A stretch of 64,000 nucleotides of DNA from JAJRZX01 sp964472295 (GTDB taxonomy: Bacteria > Desulfobacterota > GWC2-55-46 > JADFVP01), in assembly GCA_964472295.1 (NCBI GenBank), contig CAYYJQ010000006.1, forward strand, positions 9,110-73,109. The letters run 5' to 3'. The notes beneath the pieces are model-generated. The model was not told the origin of the DNA and searched no databases. It worked only from the letters and a program-made list of their open reading frames with translations. Below, in pieces: positions 49,098-57,963 of this stretch (position 1 is the stretch's first letter; each line of letters opens with the position of its first letter). Position numbers and translations under genes: made by a program.

Positions 49098-50041
49098 CGC
49101 CTGGGCCTGTCCTTCCCTGCAAGGGCGTTTCGAAGGCCTGCCTCGAACTTCCTTGCCGGGTTTTTACCCATTATCTTGAGGATGCGGTTACGTGCCGCTA
49201 CTTCCACTATAGTGGCCACGCTTCTGCCGGGGCTCACGGGAATTACGAGGTAGGGCATCTTTACGCCGAGTATCTCAAAGGTCTGGTCCTCGAAACCGAG
49301 CCTCTCGTATGTGCCCGCGGGGTCCCACTTCACGAGTTCTATGACAAGGTCCAGCTGCTTCTGCTCGCGTATGGCCGTAATTCCAAAGAGGTCCTGAATA
49401 TTTACTATACCCAGGCCCCGTATCTCCATATGATAACGAATGAGGTCCGCCGCCGTGCCTATGAGGGTAGAGGGCGGGAGCCTCTTAATTACAACCACGT
49501 CATCGGCAACCAACCTGTAGCCCGAGGACACAAGATCAAGGGCGCACTCGCTCTTTCCTATGCCGCTCTTTCCCTTGAAGAGTATGCCTATGCCAAGTAC
49601 GTCCATTAAGACGCCGTGAAGGCGCACCGTCGGGGCCAACCTGTCGTCGAGAAACTTGGTAAAGTCCTCTATGACAACAGATGTCGTAAGTACTGTCGTA
49701 TAAAGGGGTATATTGTTCCTGTCGCAGAGTTCCTTGAGAGATACAGGGGGTTCCTCGCCCTTTGTAATAATGATGGCCGGCAACTCGGGACTATCGAGGA
49801 CCTTGAGGCTCCGGGCAAGTTTTTCTCCCTCAAGCCCCCTTACATACCCGGTCTCCGCGGCCCCGAATATCTGTATCCTCTCGAAGTGAAGTTCATCGAG
49901 GAGCCCTGTAAGGAGAAGGCCGGGCTTCTGGATATGGGGGCTCTCCAGCATCTTGGTTACGCCATCCCTGCCGGCGGCGAGACAAAAACGCAGGTGTTCT
50001 ATTTTTTTGTCTTCAAAAATTTCCTTTACAGGCACTCCCAT
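49094..50041 (-). CDS. hprK: HPr kinase/phosphorylase
   Basis: A 315-residue bifunctional enzyme that phosphorylates Ser of HPr. Walker A is GKSGIGKS (157-164) in 'GILFKGKSGIGKSECALDL', followed by 'LVADDVVVIKRLP', and the signature 'GLGIVNIQDLFG'. Its substrate Ser45 is present in the HPr at 46821. Coupled to rapZ by overlap. Confidence 0.95.
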   Translation of the reverse strand: MGVPVKEIFEDKKIEHLRFCLAAGRDGVTKMLESPHIQKPGLLLTGLLDELHFERIQIFGAAETGYVRGLEGEKLARSLKVLDSPELPAIIITKGEEPPVSLKELCDRNNIPLYTTVLTTSVVIEDFTKFLDDRLAPTVRLHGVLMDVLGIGILFKGKSGIGKSECALDLVSSGYRLVADDVVVIKRLPPSTLIGTAADLIRYHMEIRGLGIVNIQDLFGITAIREQKQLDLVIELVKWDPAGTYERLGFEDQTFEILGVKMPYLVIPVSPGRSVATIVEVAARNRILKIMGKNPARKFEAGLRNALAGKDRPRR

Positions 50042-50094
50042 GGCAGGACCTCAACTCTCACGATGCCTCGAAACATGGATAATATAAAGAAACA

Positions 50095-50568
50095 TCAAGA
50101 GGCGTTCTTCTCGTCGGCCTCGGATATGATATTATAGATGGCTGATGAGTCGGGGGCGTTCAGGAGACGCTCGCGAAGGTCCGAACTCTTTAGTATGCGG
50201 GATATACAGGCAAGGAGTTTAAGATGGGCGGCCGCGGAGTTCTCTGGAGCTATGATGAGAAAAACAAGATGAACGGGCTTCCTGTCTATGGCCTTGAAGT
50301 CTATCCCCTCTTTGCTCCTTCCGAAAAAGACCCTTATCTCGTTTACGCCTCTCAATTTGCCGTGGGGCAGGGCCACTCCATGGCCGATACCCGTAGTCCC
50401 AAGTCTTTCCCTGGCGAAGAGGGCCTCGAGGGCCCTTTCCTTCTCAAGGCTGGGCATCTTGTCCTTGAGATGGTCCACCATCTCAACAAGGAGGGCCTCC
50501 TTGTCCCTCGCCTTGAGGGAAGGGAAGATGCAATCCTCATATAAGACATCTACGAGTTTCATGGGCAT
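50095..50568 (-). CDS. ptsN: PTS EIIA-Ntr
   Basis: A 157-residue protein of the fructose/nitrogen type with the phosphorylated His in 'GTTGIGHGVALPHGKLRGVN'. EIIA-Ntr is a regulator that links nitrogen, potassium and envelope stress signals, and its gene commonly lies beside rpoN and hpf as it does here. It precedes hprK by 53 bases. Two ATG codons lie close together at the start. Confidence 0.93.
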   Translation of the reverse strand: MPMKLVDVLYEDCIFPSLKARDKEALLVEMVDHLKDKMPSLEKERALEALFARERLGTTGIGHGVALPHGKLRGVNEIRVFFGRSKEGIDFKAIDRKPVHLVFLIIAPENSAAAHLKLLACISRILKSSDLRERLLNAPDSSAIYNIISEADEKNAS

Positions 50569-50682
50569 ACACCAGCCTATTGAATTTTAGCGCGTCAGGA
50601 GACAGGATGCCCCGTAACGGAAGGGCCGGTCAAGGCGGCGGGACGTGGCCGGCCCTCACGGGCCGCTGACCGCCGGGAAAGG

Positions 50683-51231
50683 CTATCTCGTACGGGTCTC
50701 TATGAGACCGTAATTACCGCCTTCTTTCTTGTAGATAACGCTTACGTTGCTCGTGTCATGGTCCGTAAAGATAAGGAAGTCCCCGTCTATCACATCGAGC
50801 TGCATGGCCGCCTCTTCAACGGACATGGGCTTTATGAACCTGTTCTCCCGCTTTATGACCCTTGCCCTTGAGGGGGGCAACTCGGCCTCTGCGGCCTGTA
50901 CCTCAGAAGAGCCGAAAGAGCCCACACTTACGCCCTCGGCGCACTTGTGGCCCTTGACCCTGTCCTTGTGTTTCTTGACCTGTATGTAAAGTTTGTCAAT
51001 TACCTCGTCAATGGCGGAGTACATATCCTGAGTCGACTCCTGTGCCTTTATGGAGACGCTGTTGGCCGAGACCGTGGCGTCGGCTATGTGGCGTATCTTC
51101 TCCACAGAAAGGACCCAGTGTATCTCAACAGGCTCGATGAGGAAACGTGCGATGCGCGTGCTTTTTTCCTCGGCATACTTTCTCAGCGCATCAGAACTGT
51201 CCATGTGCCTGAATGTAACGCTTACGTGCAT
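50683..51231 (-). CDS. hpf: Ribosome hibernation promoting factor, long form
   Basis: A 182-residue protein with the S30AE/YfiA N-domain ('VTFRHMDSSDALRKYAEEK') and the C-terminal dimerisation domain 'FIKPMSVEEAAMQLDVIDGD', 'SNVSVIYKKEGGNYGLIE'. Long HPF forms make 100S ribosome dimers in a single protein. GGAGGTAAAAA precedes its ATG. Downstream of rpoN and upstream of ptsN in the usual order. Confidence 0.95.
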   Translation of the reverse strand: MHVSVTFRHMDSSDALRKYAEEKSTRIARFLIEPVEIHWVLSVEKIRHIADATVSANSVSIKAQESTQDMYSAIDEVIDKLYIQVKKHKDRVKGHKCAEGVSVGSFGSSEVQAAEAELPPSRARVIKRENRFIKPMSVEEAAMQLDVIDGDFLIFTDHDTSNVSVIYKKEGGNYGLIETRTR

Positions 51232-51371
51232 TTTTTACCTCCAGTAAAGGGATAACAATAGCCCGCCAAGAGGGCTGAATTGATTGTACCTGAATATGCT
51301 TTTCATATTATGCAGGAAGAATTTTTATATCAAAAAATACGAAACAAGTCAAAGAAAGAAAGTCTTTGAGA

Positions 51372-52814
51372 TCAGAAACAGGCCTTTCTCCTGCTCGATG
51401 AGGGAAAGCCAAGGGCCTCTCTGTACTTGGCCACAGTACGCCTTGCCACCTTTATTCCCGAGGCGGTGAGCATCTTGGCTATATCCTGGTCGCTCAGGGG
51501 TTTTGCCTGGTCCTCGCCCTCGATAATTTCCTTTATCTTCATCTTGATAAACTCGGAGGTAACGTCCGAGCCGTCTGTTCCCTGTATGCTGTTTGTAAAG
51601 AAGTACTTGAGTTCAAAGAGCCCCCGCGGCGTATCCACGTACTTGTTGGAGGTCACGCGGCTTACGGTGGACTCGTGCACGCCGAGGATGGCGGCAACGT
51701 CCTTCAATACAAGGGGCCTCAGGTACTCAAGCCCCCTGTCGAGAAAATCCCTCTGAAAATCAACGATGCACTCCACTACCCTGTAGATGGTCCTCTGGCG
51801 CTGGTGGAGGCTCTTTATAAGCCACATGGCGCTCCTGACCCGCTCCTGCAGATAGTTCTTGTCATCACCGCGAACGGCGCCATCTCCCGAGAGCAGGGTC
51901 CTGTAATAGCCGCTTATGCGGAGCTTCGGCATGCCGTCGTCGTTAAGGGTTATGAGGTACTCGTCTCCGACCTTTCGGATATAGACATCTGGCACGACAT
52001 GGCGAGGCGTGGCGGCCCCAAAGCCCGAGCCCGGCGTTGGGTTAAGGGCGCTTGTAATAAGGCGGGCGGCGGTGCGCACATCGTCCTCGCTCACCCCGAG
52101 GGCACGGGCTATGCCTTTGATATTTCTCGCGGCAAAGGCCTTGAGGTGATGGGCAATTATCTCTTCGGCAACGGCGTTTCTCTCCGGGAGGAGACGTGCC
52201 TGTATGAGGAGGCACTCCCTTGCCGTCCTCGCCCCGGCCCCGGGAGGGTCGAGGCTGTGTATCAGCCTGAGAACAGCCTCCACCTCCTCTCTCTCTCGGC
52301 CAGTGCACCTTGTTATCTCTTCAAGAACAGACTCTTCATAAACGGCGTCCTCCATGGCGCCCCTATCGAGAACGCGAAGATAGCCGTCGTCGTCTATATT
52401 GCCTATGATGAATACAGCGAGTTCCCTTGCCTCAGCGCTTATATCACGGGTGTTCAACTGCCAGAGGAGATACTCCTGAAGCCCCCCTCCGCTGGAGGCG
52501 ATATTCCGAAAGACATCATAATCGTCGTTGTTATTCCGAGCGGAAAAATTCACGGCCCCAGGACCGTTGTCACCTGACTCGGCAAGGTACTTCTGCCAGT
52601 TTAGTTCCATTTCGCCCCTGCCGTCCGGCTCAGGGGCAAGCCCCTCGTCAGGCGGCGAAGTGTCCTCGAGCACGGGGTTCTGCTCCAGTTCATCCTTTAC
52701 CGTCTCAATGAGGTCGAGACGCGACATCTGCAGTAGTTTTATGGCCATCTGCAACTGCGGCGTCATCACGAGGCTCTGTGAGAGCTTCAGTACCTGTTTG
52801 AGTTCATAGGCCAT
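51372..52814 (-). CDS. rpoN: RNA polymerase sigma-54 factor
   Basis: A 480-residue protein. The N-terminal region I starts 'LKQVLKLSQSLVMTPQLQMA', the core-binding part includes 'LEYLRPLVLKDVAAILGVHE', and the C-terminal RpoN box reads 'ARRTVAKYREALGFPSSSRR'. It directs transcription from -24/-12 promoters with AAA+ activators. Flanked by lptB and hpf, as in many Gram-negative genomes. Confidence 0.96.
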   Translation of the reverse strand: MAYELKQVLKLSQSLVMTPQLQMAIKLLQMSRLDLIETVKDELEQNPVLEDTSPPDEGLAPEPDGRGEMELNWQKYLAESGDNGPGAVNFSARNNNDDYDVFRNIASSGGGLQEYLLWQLNTRDISAEARELAVFIIGNIDDDGYLRVLDRGAMEDAVYEESVLEEITRCTGREREEVEAVLRLIHSLDPPGAGARTARECLLIQARLLPERNAVAEEIIAHHLKAFAARNIKGIARALGVSEDDVRTAARLITSALNPTPGSGFGAATPRHVVPDVYIRKVGDEYLITLNDDGMPKLRISGYYRTLLSGDGAVRGDDKNYLQERVRSAMWLIKSLHQRQRTIYRVVECIVDFQRDFLDRGLEYLRPLVLKDVAAILGVHESTVSRVTSNKYVDTPRGLFELKYFFTNSIQGTDGSDVTSEFIKMKIKEIIEGEDQAKPLSDQDIAKMLTASGIKVARRTVAKYREALGFPSSSRRKACF

Positions 52815-52880
52815 GTTCGAGACCTTTGTTCATGATTGATAAGAATGCTTGGCCGGCAAAAAAAGAGTCCGCCGCCCATT

Positions 52881-53606
52881 TCATATACTGAACCTATCGC
52901 CAAGGTACACATCGCGCACGCCCTTGTGCTCCAGTATCTCCTCCGGCGTCCCTGACATTAGCATCTTTCCGCTGTCTATGATGTAGGCGTGGTCACATAT
53001 GCCAAGCGTGGCCCCGACGTTATGGTCTGTAAGGAGTATGCCGATGCCCTTGCGCTTTAGTTCCACCATGATGTCCTGTATATCACAGACCGCCTTTGGG
53101 TCTATGCCCGAGAAGGGCTCATCAAGAAGGAGTATGCGGGGCGAGTTCACCATGGCCCGGGCTATCTCCACGCGCCTCCTCTCCCCGCCTGAGAGTGAAA
53201 AGGCCTTGGTGCCGGCAAGGTGGCTTATGCCAAGTTCCTCGAGATGCCCCTTGAGCCTTGAATCCATCTCGTCCCTTGAGAGGTTCTGATACTCGAGGAC
53301 GGCCCTGATATTCTCCTCTACAGTGAGTTTTCTGAATACAGAGGGCTCCTGCGCGAGGTAGCCAAGGCCCATCCTGGCCCTCTCGTACATGGCAAGGCCC
53401 GTAAGGTCATCGCCGCCAAGAGAGACAGAGCCCGAGTCGGGCCTTATGAGCCCCACTATCATGTAAAAGGTGGTTGTCTTTCCGGCGCCGTTTGGGCCAA
53501 GGAGCCCGACTATGTTGCCGGGCTCTATGACGAGGCTTACGCCATCGACAACGCGCCTCTTTCTGAAGGACTTAACGAGACTCCTTGCAGTGAGCGTTCT
53601 TGACAT
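52881..53606 (-). CDS. lptB: LPS export ABC transporter ATP-binding protein
   Basis: A 241-residue ATPase with Walker A GLLGPNGAGKTT, the LptB-type signature 'LSGGERRRVEIARAM' and Walker B 'ILLLDEPFSGIDP'. It powers extraction of LPS from the inner membrane with LptF/G (not in this window). Its 5' end overlaps lptA by 35 bases, so the two are probably translationally linked. Confidence 0.95.
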   Translation of the reverse strand: MSRTLTARSLVKSFRKRRVVDGVSLVIEPGNIVGLLGPNGAGKTTTFYMIVGLIRPDSGSVSLGGDDLTGLAMYERARMGLGYLAQEPSVFRKLTVEENIRAVLEYQNLSRDEMDSRLKGHLEELGISHLAGTKAFSLSGGERRRVEIARAMVNSPRILLLDEPFSGIDPKAVCDIQDIMVELKRKGIGILLTDHNVGATLGICDHAYIIDSGKMLMSGTPEEILEHKGVRDVYLGDRFSI

Positions 53607-54183
53607 CCATTGCTCCAGTTACGCCGCTGGCGGGGACTTTTTCCGAGGCGTCCTCACCAGGGCATTTTTTTTCCGGTATGATTACGGCCGTGACCCTGCC
53701 GCTGTGAAGCCCCTCCACAAGGGCGCTGTCGTCATAGAGATATAGCGTTATCCTGTCGCCGCGAACCGTGTCCGAGCACCGTTCTATCACGGCATCTCCC
53801 GTAAGAAGGAGCGTATGCGCCACCCTGTCGTACTCGGCGCGCTCGGCCCTGGCCGTGCCCGATTCCCTGTATATGCGGACGTGTCCCCTTGCGTCTATCT
53901 TCTTCACCTCACTAGTCCCGGCGTACTCCATCTTGAGTTCATCGGAACAGAGGAGAAAGTCCTCACGGGCCTCCACATCGCCCTTGAAGACAACGGTCTT
54001 TGAGGTCCTGTCGGCCTTCATCGTATCGGCTGTTATGGTTATGGGCATGCTCTTGCTCTTGGCCTTTTTGTCCTGCGCGTGGGCCTCACGCCCACTGAGG
54101 AGGCAAGAGGCAAGGAGGATAAGGAATATGACGAGGGACGAGCGCGCCATGACCCCCGGGAAAAGCCTCTCTCTGCTATCCAT
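53572..54183 (-). CDS. lptA: LPS transport periplasmic protein
   Basis: A 203-residue protein with an N-terminal signal sequence (ARSSLVIFLILLASCLLSG), followed by the OstA-type beta-jellyroll: 'ITADTMKADRTSKTVVFKGD' and 'VRIYRESGTARAERAEYDR'. LptA forms the periplasmic bridge for LPS. It overlaps lptC by eight bases and lptB by 35. A C-terminal low-complexity tail carries 'KKCPGEDASEK'. Confidence 0.9.
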   Translation of the reverse strand: MDSRERLFPGVMARSSLVIFLILLASCLLSGREAHAQDKKAKSKSMPITITADTMKADRTSKTVVFKGDVEAREDFLLCSDELKMEYAGTSEVKKIDARGHVRIYRESGTARAERAEYDRVAHTLLLTGDAVIERCSDTVRGDRITLYLYDDSALVEGLHSGRVTAVIIPEKKCPGEDASEKVPASGVTGAMDVKNAHCKESR

Positions 54184-54742
54184 GAATACCTCCCCCGTTT
54201 ATTACTGCCTTCACGTCTCTCAGTATATAGAAACTGCCGCTATCGACCTCTACCCTGAAGCCAACGCCGCTCACCCTCATGTCGCCGCTGAATATGACCA
54301 CCGGCTCGGCAGAGGTAATTAGCCCCCCGGCCGTATTGTACCTTAGTTTTTCGGTCTTCAGGGTGTAGCCCTCGGGCGATGTGACCACAACGGCGCCGCT
54401 TGCGAAGATAACCTTCTTTGCCTCGTCAAACCTGCCCCTCCGGGCCTTCATAATGAGGTTCTTCTTGTCATCGGGGCGGAAGGAAAGCCTGATGCCCTCT
54501 AAGACCATCATATGCCTTGTCTTGAAACGGGTGGCCGTCCTGGCCCTGAGCCTCCAGGTGGTCCTGCCCTCACGGGTATTGGCGTAATTAAGGTCCTCTA
54601 TCTTTACGCCTACATCCCTGTCCTCGGTGAATGTAACCTCATGCGCGCCCCTTGTGCTGTAATAAAGCACAACAAGGACAGCGAGGCCGGCGAGAGATAT
54701 GATGATAAAGGCGGGAAGCACGAGTTTGGCTGTTCTTTTCAT
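54176..54742 (-). CDS. lptC: LPS export bitopic protein LptC
   Basis: A 188-residue protein with one N-terminal membrane anchor (LVLPAFIIISLAGLAVLVVL), and a periplasmic OstA-like beta domain (KKVIFASGAVVVTSPEGYTL, LRYNTAGGLITSAEPVVIFS). LptC hands LPS from LptB2FG to LptA. The order lptC-lptA-lptB is conserved. kdsC lies upstream, separated by ~180 bases without a feature. Confidence 0.9.
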   Translation of the reverse strand: MKRTAKLVLPAFIIISLAGLAVLVVLYYSTRGAHEVTFTEDRDVGVKIEDLNYANTREGRTTWRLRARTATRFKTRHMMVLEGIRLSFRPDDKKNLIMKARRGRFDEAKKVIFASGAVVVTSPEGYTLKTEKLRYNTAGGLITSAEPVVIFSGDMRVSGVGFRVEVDSGSFYILRDVKAVINGGGIHG

Positions 54743-54925
54743 GAATGCGTCCCCTGCCCTTCAGCGCCATTGATAAGGCGTCTTAATGCAAAAATTATAC
54801 CACCAACCAGAATTAATAGTAAAGGATTTTATAAGAGGAAAAGGGCGGAACTCTCAGAAAAAAGTTATGATAAAACAAACGGTTAGAGTCTCGAAAGTGA
54901 AAGGTGGCGACGCGCGGGAGGGCTC

Positions 54926-55453
54926 TCAGGCCAGGTACCTCTTTAAGAGCCCCTCCCAGAGGCCCCGGGCCTTGAGTATCATCTCGCATATCTCGCGCAC
55001 AGCGCCCCTGCCGCCAGGGGCCTTTGTAACAAAATCCACCCTCTCCCGCACCTCGGCCACGGCCCCTGGCACCGAGGCCGAGAAACCGACTCGCCTGAGT
55101 ACAGGTATGTCCACGAGGTCGTCGCCCATAAAGGCCGTCTCTCCGGCGCTGAGCCCGGTGCTCTCAAGGATGTCATTGAAACAGGCCAGTTTGTCCTTTC
55201 GGCCCTGAAAGAGCATCTCAATGCCAAGGTCACGGGCCCGCGTTGCCACAACCCTTGATTCTCGCGCCGTTACTATGGCAACGTCTATGCCGCCGCGCAT
55301 GAGAAGTTTTATGCCATGACCATCGCGCACATCAAAACGCTTTATCTCGCCGCCCCTGTCGCTGTATATGATGGAGCCGTCGGTAAGGACCCCGTCAACG
55401 TCAAGGATAAGAAGCCGCACGCGCCGCATCTTCTCTACAAGTTCTCTGTCCAC
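54926..55453 (-). CDS. kdsC: 3-deoxy-D-manno-octulosonate 8-phosphate phosphatase
   Basis: A 175-residue HAD-type phosphatase with the catalytic DVDGVLTDG (about 18-26) and the second-site 'GDDLVDIPVLRRVG'. It removes phosphate from KDO-8-P in LPS core synthesis. The GTG start at 55453 has GGAGG seven bases upstream. It precedes lptC as in other Gram-negative bacteria; kdsA and kdsD are outside the window. Confidence 0.93.
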   Translation of the reverse strand: MDRELVEKMRRVRLLILDVDGVLTDGSIIYSDRGGEIKRFDVRDGHGIKLLMRGGIDVAIVTARESRVVATRARDLGIEMLFQGRKDKLACFNDILESTGLSAGETAFMGDDLVDIPVLRRVGFSASVPGAVAEVRERVDFVTKAPGGRGAVREICEMILKARGLWEGLLKRYLA

Positions 55454-55710
55454 AACAGGGCCTCCGGAAGGTGAATTAATCAGAGATTCATTAATATGGT
55501 CGCCCTTCGACAGGCTCAGGGCGAAGGCTTGAAAAAGCCCATGATATTGATAAAACCGTTCACCCTGAGCCTGTCGAAGGGTGGAGGGTTAGAACGTTGT
55601 CCCCTTGGATTTTTGGGACATGACGCGTAGTGGACACAATTGTCGAGGTAGAAACTGCGTCAAAGAAAACCAATGCCAGCGGCCTATGGCCGCTGGACAG
55701 AACGTCCGGG
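55454..55710. repeat. Inverted CCCTGAGCCTGTCGAAGGG pair and other repeats
   Basis: CCCTTCGACAGGCTCAGGG near 55503 and CCCTGAGCCTGTCGAAGGG near 55563 form an inverted pair about 40 bases apart; a single copy lies near 23411. Then CAAAGAAAACCAATG near 55662 and CCAGCGGCC/GGCCGCTGG near 55677. No gene. Confidence 0.7.
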
Positions 55711-57828
55711 TCAGCCCCTTAACTCAAAGCGCAGGTTGAATTCCCTGCCCTCACTCCCTTGCTCAAGAATGATGGGAAAGGAGACCAGGAGGCACGTACC
55801 CTGAAAGCACCTCTCAAGGCCGGCCTCGGAGAGGGTAACCGTGTATACTGGATAGGACAAGAGGCGGGCCTCTCTATCTGTCTCAAGCCTGAACTCAAGG
55901 CCGGCGTGGCCGTCGGAGAGGGTTAGAGACCTTATGCCTTCCATGGTAACGGCCTTCTTGAGGCCCGTCTTACCTGTAGGACCATCTTCCCGGACAATTT
56001 CCAATGAAGAGCGAGGCCCGTCGCACCCGGGAAGGAGTATATTAAACTCAAGGCCAAAATGCCAGCCCTCCAGGAGGTAGGCGCGCTTACAGTTATCACC
56101 AAGGATGAAGGCAGCCCTGAAAACTCCATCTCCAAGGGGCAGAACTGCCTTTGTCACAGGTAGAGCGTGGCCTGAAGGTAAGGGCAGGTTCCTTGTAAAG
56201 ATGGCCCCTTTTTCCGTAAGGAGCGTCTCCACCGGGGTAGTTGTCAGGGGCCAGCGGGGCTCGCCCCGCGAAAAACCGGTGAGGGTATCGTCAGGGGCAA
56301 TGAGGCGCTCCACGAGAGAGCCCCTCCGCTCAGGGTCAACTACGAGAAAACGCCCTATGTCCTTCTCCTTTGACTTAAGAGTATCATGTATGCTCTTGGC
56401 GCCCTTTTCTCCAGTACCGTCCCCTGCATCGCCGACCCTATGGTGGTAGGCCTCGGGCCACCTTGTAAGGACGTTCATTGCGTTTACTCCAAGGACGCTG
56501 CTATCGAGTTCAAAGGCCGCGCCGCCGTAATGGGGGCTCAGAAAAAGTGTCGAAGGGCCTGACCTTATGATAACCTCGTCCCTGCCGTCGGCGTCAAGGT
56601 CGAAGGTATCCACAACCGGCCCGCCGTGGCCTTCAGAGGCAAGGGCCTTCTCGGCCTCGATAATCTTCCTGTATATCTCGGCCCGAAGGTGAGGTAGATA
56701 GAGCCCTCCGAATATGCCGTGCCAGAATGCGTCGTTGCACTGGGCCATATAGAGAGCATTCTCGGCGCGCCCGAGGTCTTCCTCCGAGAGGCCTCCCTCG
56801 GCGCGTCTCTTCCAAAGGAGCCTGCTTGCCATGAGCATACGCTTGTGCATCCAGTTTGACTCTGGATACTTGGCGAAAAATCCGCGCCACGTGCCGCCCT
56901 GAATAAATTTTTTCACGGTCCCGCCTGCCTTGCCCTCTTTATCGAGGGACTCGATAAGGCCGTGGTACTCCCTTGCCGCTTCCGGCGGAAGTGACCACTC
57001 GCCCATCTCCATGTACGAGCACGTCGGGAGATACACCCTGCCAAGTGGTCCTTTCAAGTCGGCATACTCACCGAGGGTGACAGGCACGACCCCCTCGAGG
57101 GAGGTTATCATCTCAAAGAACCTCTTGAGCCAGCCCTCTTTGTAGACATGTTTATTCGTGCCCGGCCAGACGCCGAACTTCTCGCCATCGTCGCCGTATA
57201 TGGCGGCGTCTCCGCGCCGGAGCGCATCCCCGATGCCCCTGAAGTGGGCCTCAACGTCCTCCACAGGCCTGAAAGGTATGAGATACCTCAGGGCCTCGCT
57301 TCCTGGAAAGACCTTTACAGTGCTGCCGCAATCCTCGGTAATATAATACCCGCCAAGGTCCTCTGGCGCGAGGCCCGCCTTTATGAAGTGAAAGTCATCG
57401 ACAAGGACATACTCAACGCCCGCTTTTCCGAGCGTCGAGGGGAGCGTTGGCTCCCATACCCGCTCTGCAAGCCAGAGCCCGCGCGGCGAGACGCCGAGGA
57501 GGTCTTCGAGCCTCGCGCGCATCTTCTCAATCTGAGCGAGGCGGTCTCTCTCGGGAATAACAGCGAGCACGGGCTCATAGAACCCGCCGCCCATTACCTC
57601 TACCTGGCCTCTATTTACCATCTCTTCGAGGAGTTCCATGTACTCGGGATGGTTCTTTACTATCCAATCAAGGAGAAAACCCGAGTTATGGAGGGTCATC
57701 TTCATGGAGGGAAACTCAAAGAGGAGTCTCAGAAAGGGCCAGTACGACTTCTTGTAGGCCTCTTCAAGGACAAAGCCGAAGTTGCCCACTGGCTGATGGT
57801 TGTGAATGCAGAATGGAAAGTATGTCAC
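55711..57828 (-). CDS. GH57 4-alpha-glucanotransferase/alpha-amylase
   Basis: The GTG at 57828 is preferred (MTYFPFCIHNHQPVGN), since family members begin just before the FxxGIHNHQPVGNF motif; an upstream TTG at 57885 has no ribosome site. The ~705-residue protein has the catalytic Glu in 'WLAERVWEPTLP', the Asp in 'YGDDGEKFGVWPGTN', and C-terminal beta-sandwich domains of the DUF1925/1926 type. It acts on alpha-1,4-glucans such as glycogen. It stands alone in the cluster. Confidence 0.9.
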   Translation of the reverse strand: MTYFPFCIHNHQPVGNFGFVLEEAYKKSYWPFLRLLFEFPSMKMTLHNSGFLLDWIVKNHPEYMELLEEMVNRGQVEVMGGGFYEPVLAVIPERDRLAQIEKMRARLEDLLGVSPRGLWLAERVWEPTLPSTLGKAGVEYVLVDDFHFIKAGLAPEDLGGYYITEDCGSTVKVFPGSEALRYLIPFRPVEDVEAHFRGIGDALRRGDAAIYGDDGEKFGVWPGTNKHVYKEGWLKRFFEMITSLEGVVPVTLGEYADLKGPLGRVYLPTCSYMEMGEWSLPPEAAREYHGLIESLDKEGKAGGTVKKFIQGGTWRGFFAKYPESNWMHKRMLMASRLLWKRRAEGGLSEEDLGRAENALYMAQCNDAFWHGIFGGLYLPHLRAEIYRKIIEAEKALASEGHGGPVVDTFDLDADGRDEVIIRSGPSTLFLSPHYGGAAFELDSSVLGVNAMNVLTRWPEAYHHRVGDAGDGTGEKGAKSIHDTLKSKEKDIGRFLVVDPERRGSLVERLIAPDDTLTGFSRGEPRWPLTTTPVETLLTEKGAIFTRNLPLPSGHALPVTKAVLPLGDGVFRAAFILGDNCKRAYLLEGWHFGLEFNILLPGCDGPRSSLEIVREDGPTGKTGLKKAVTMEGIRSLTLSDGHAGLEFRLETDREARLLSYPVYTVTLSEAGLERCFQGTCLLVSFPIILEQGSEGREFNLRFELRG

Positions 57829-57963
57829 GCAGGTTCGCCCTGACCAAGGGAAGGCAAGATTTCCCTTAAAAAGTTTTTTCCACAAAGAGGCGCGTCCAGA
57901 GCCCCTACCTGGCTAACGTCTCTTATTACCCTAAAAAAGCGGCCTTAAGGTCCGGGAAGGCCC

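Noticed and set aside
57829..57885. Longer TTG start of the GH57 gene.
   Set aside because: No ribosome site, and the extra residues precede the position at which family members begin.
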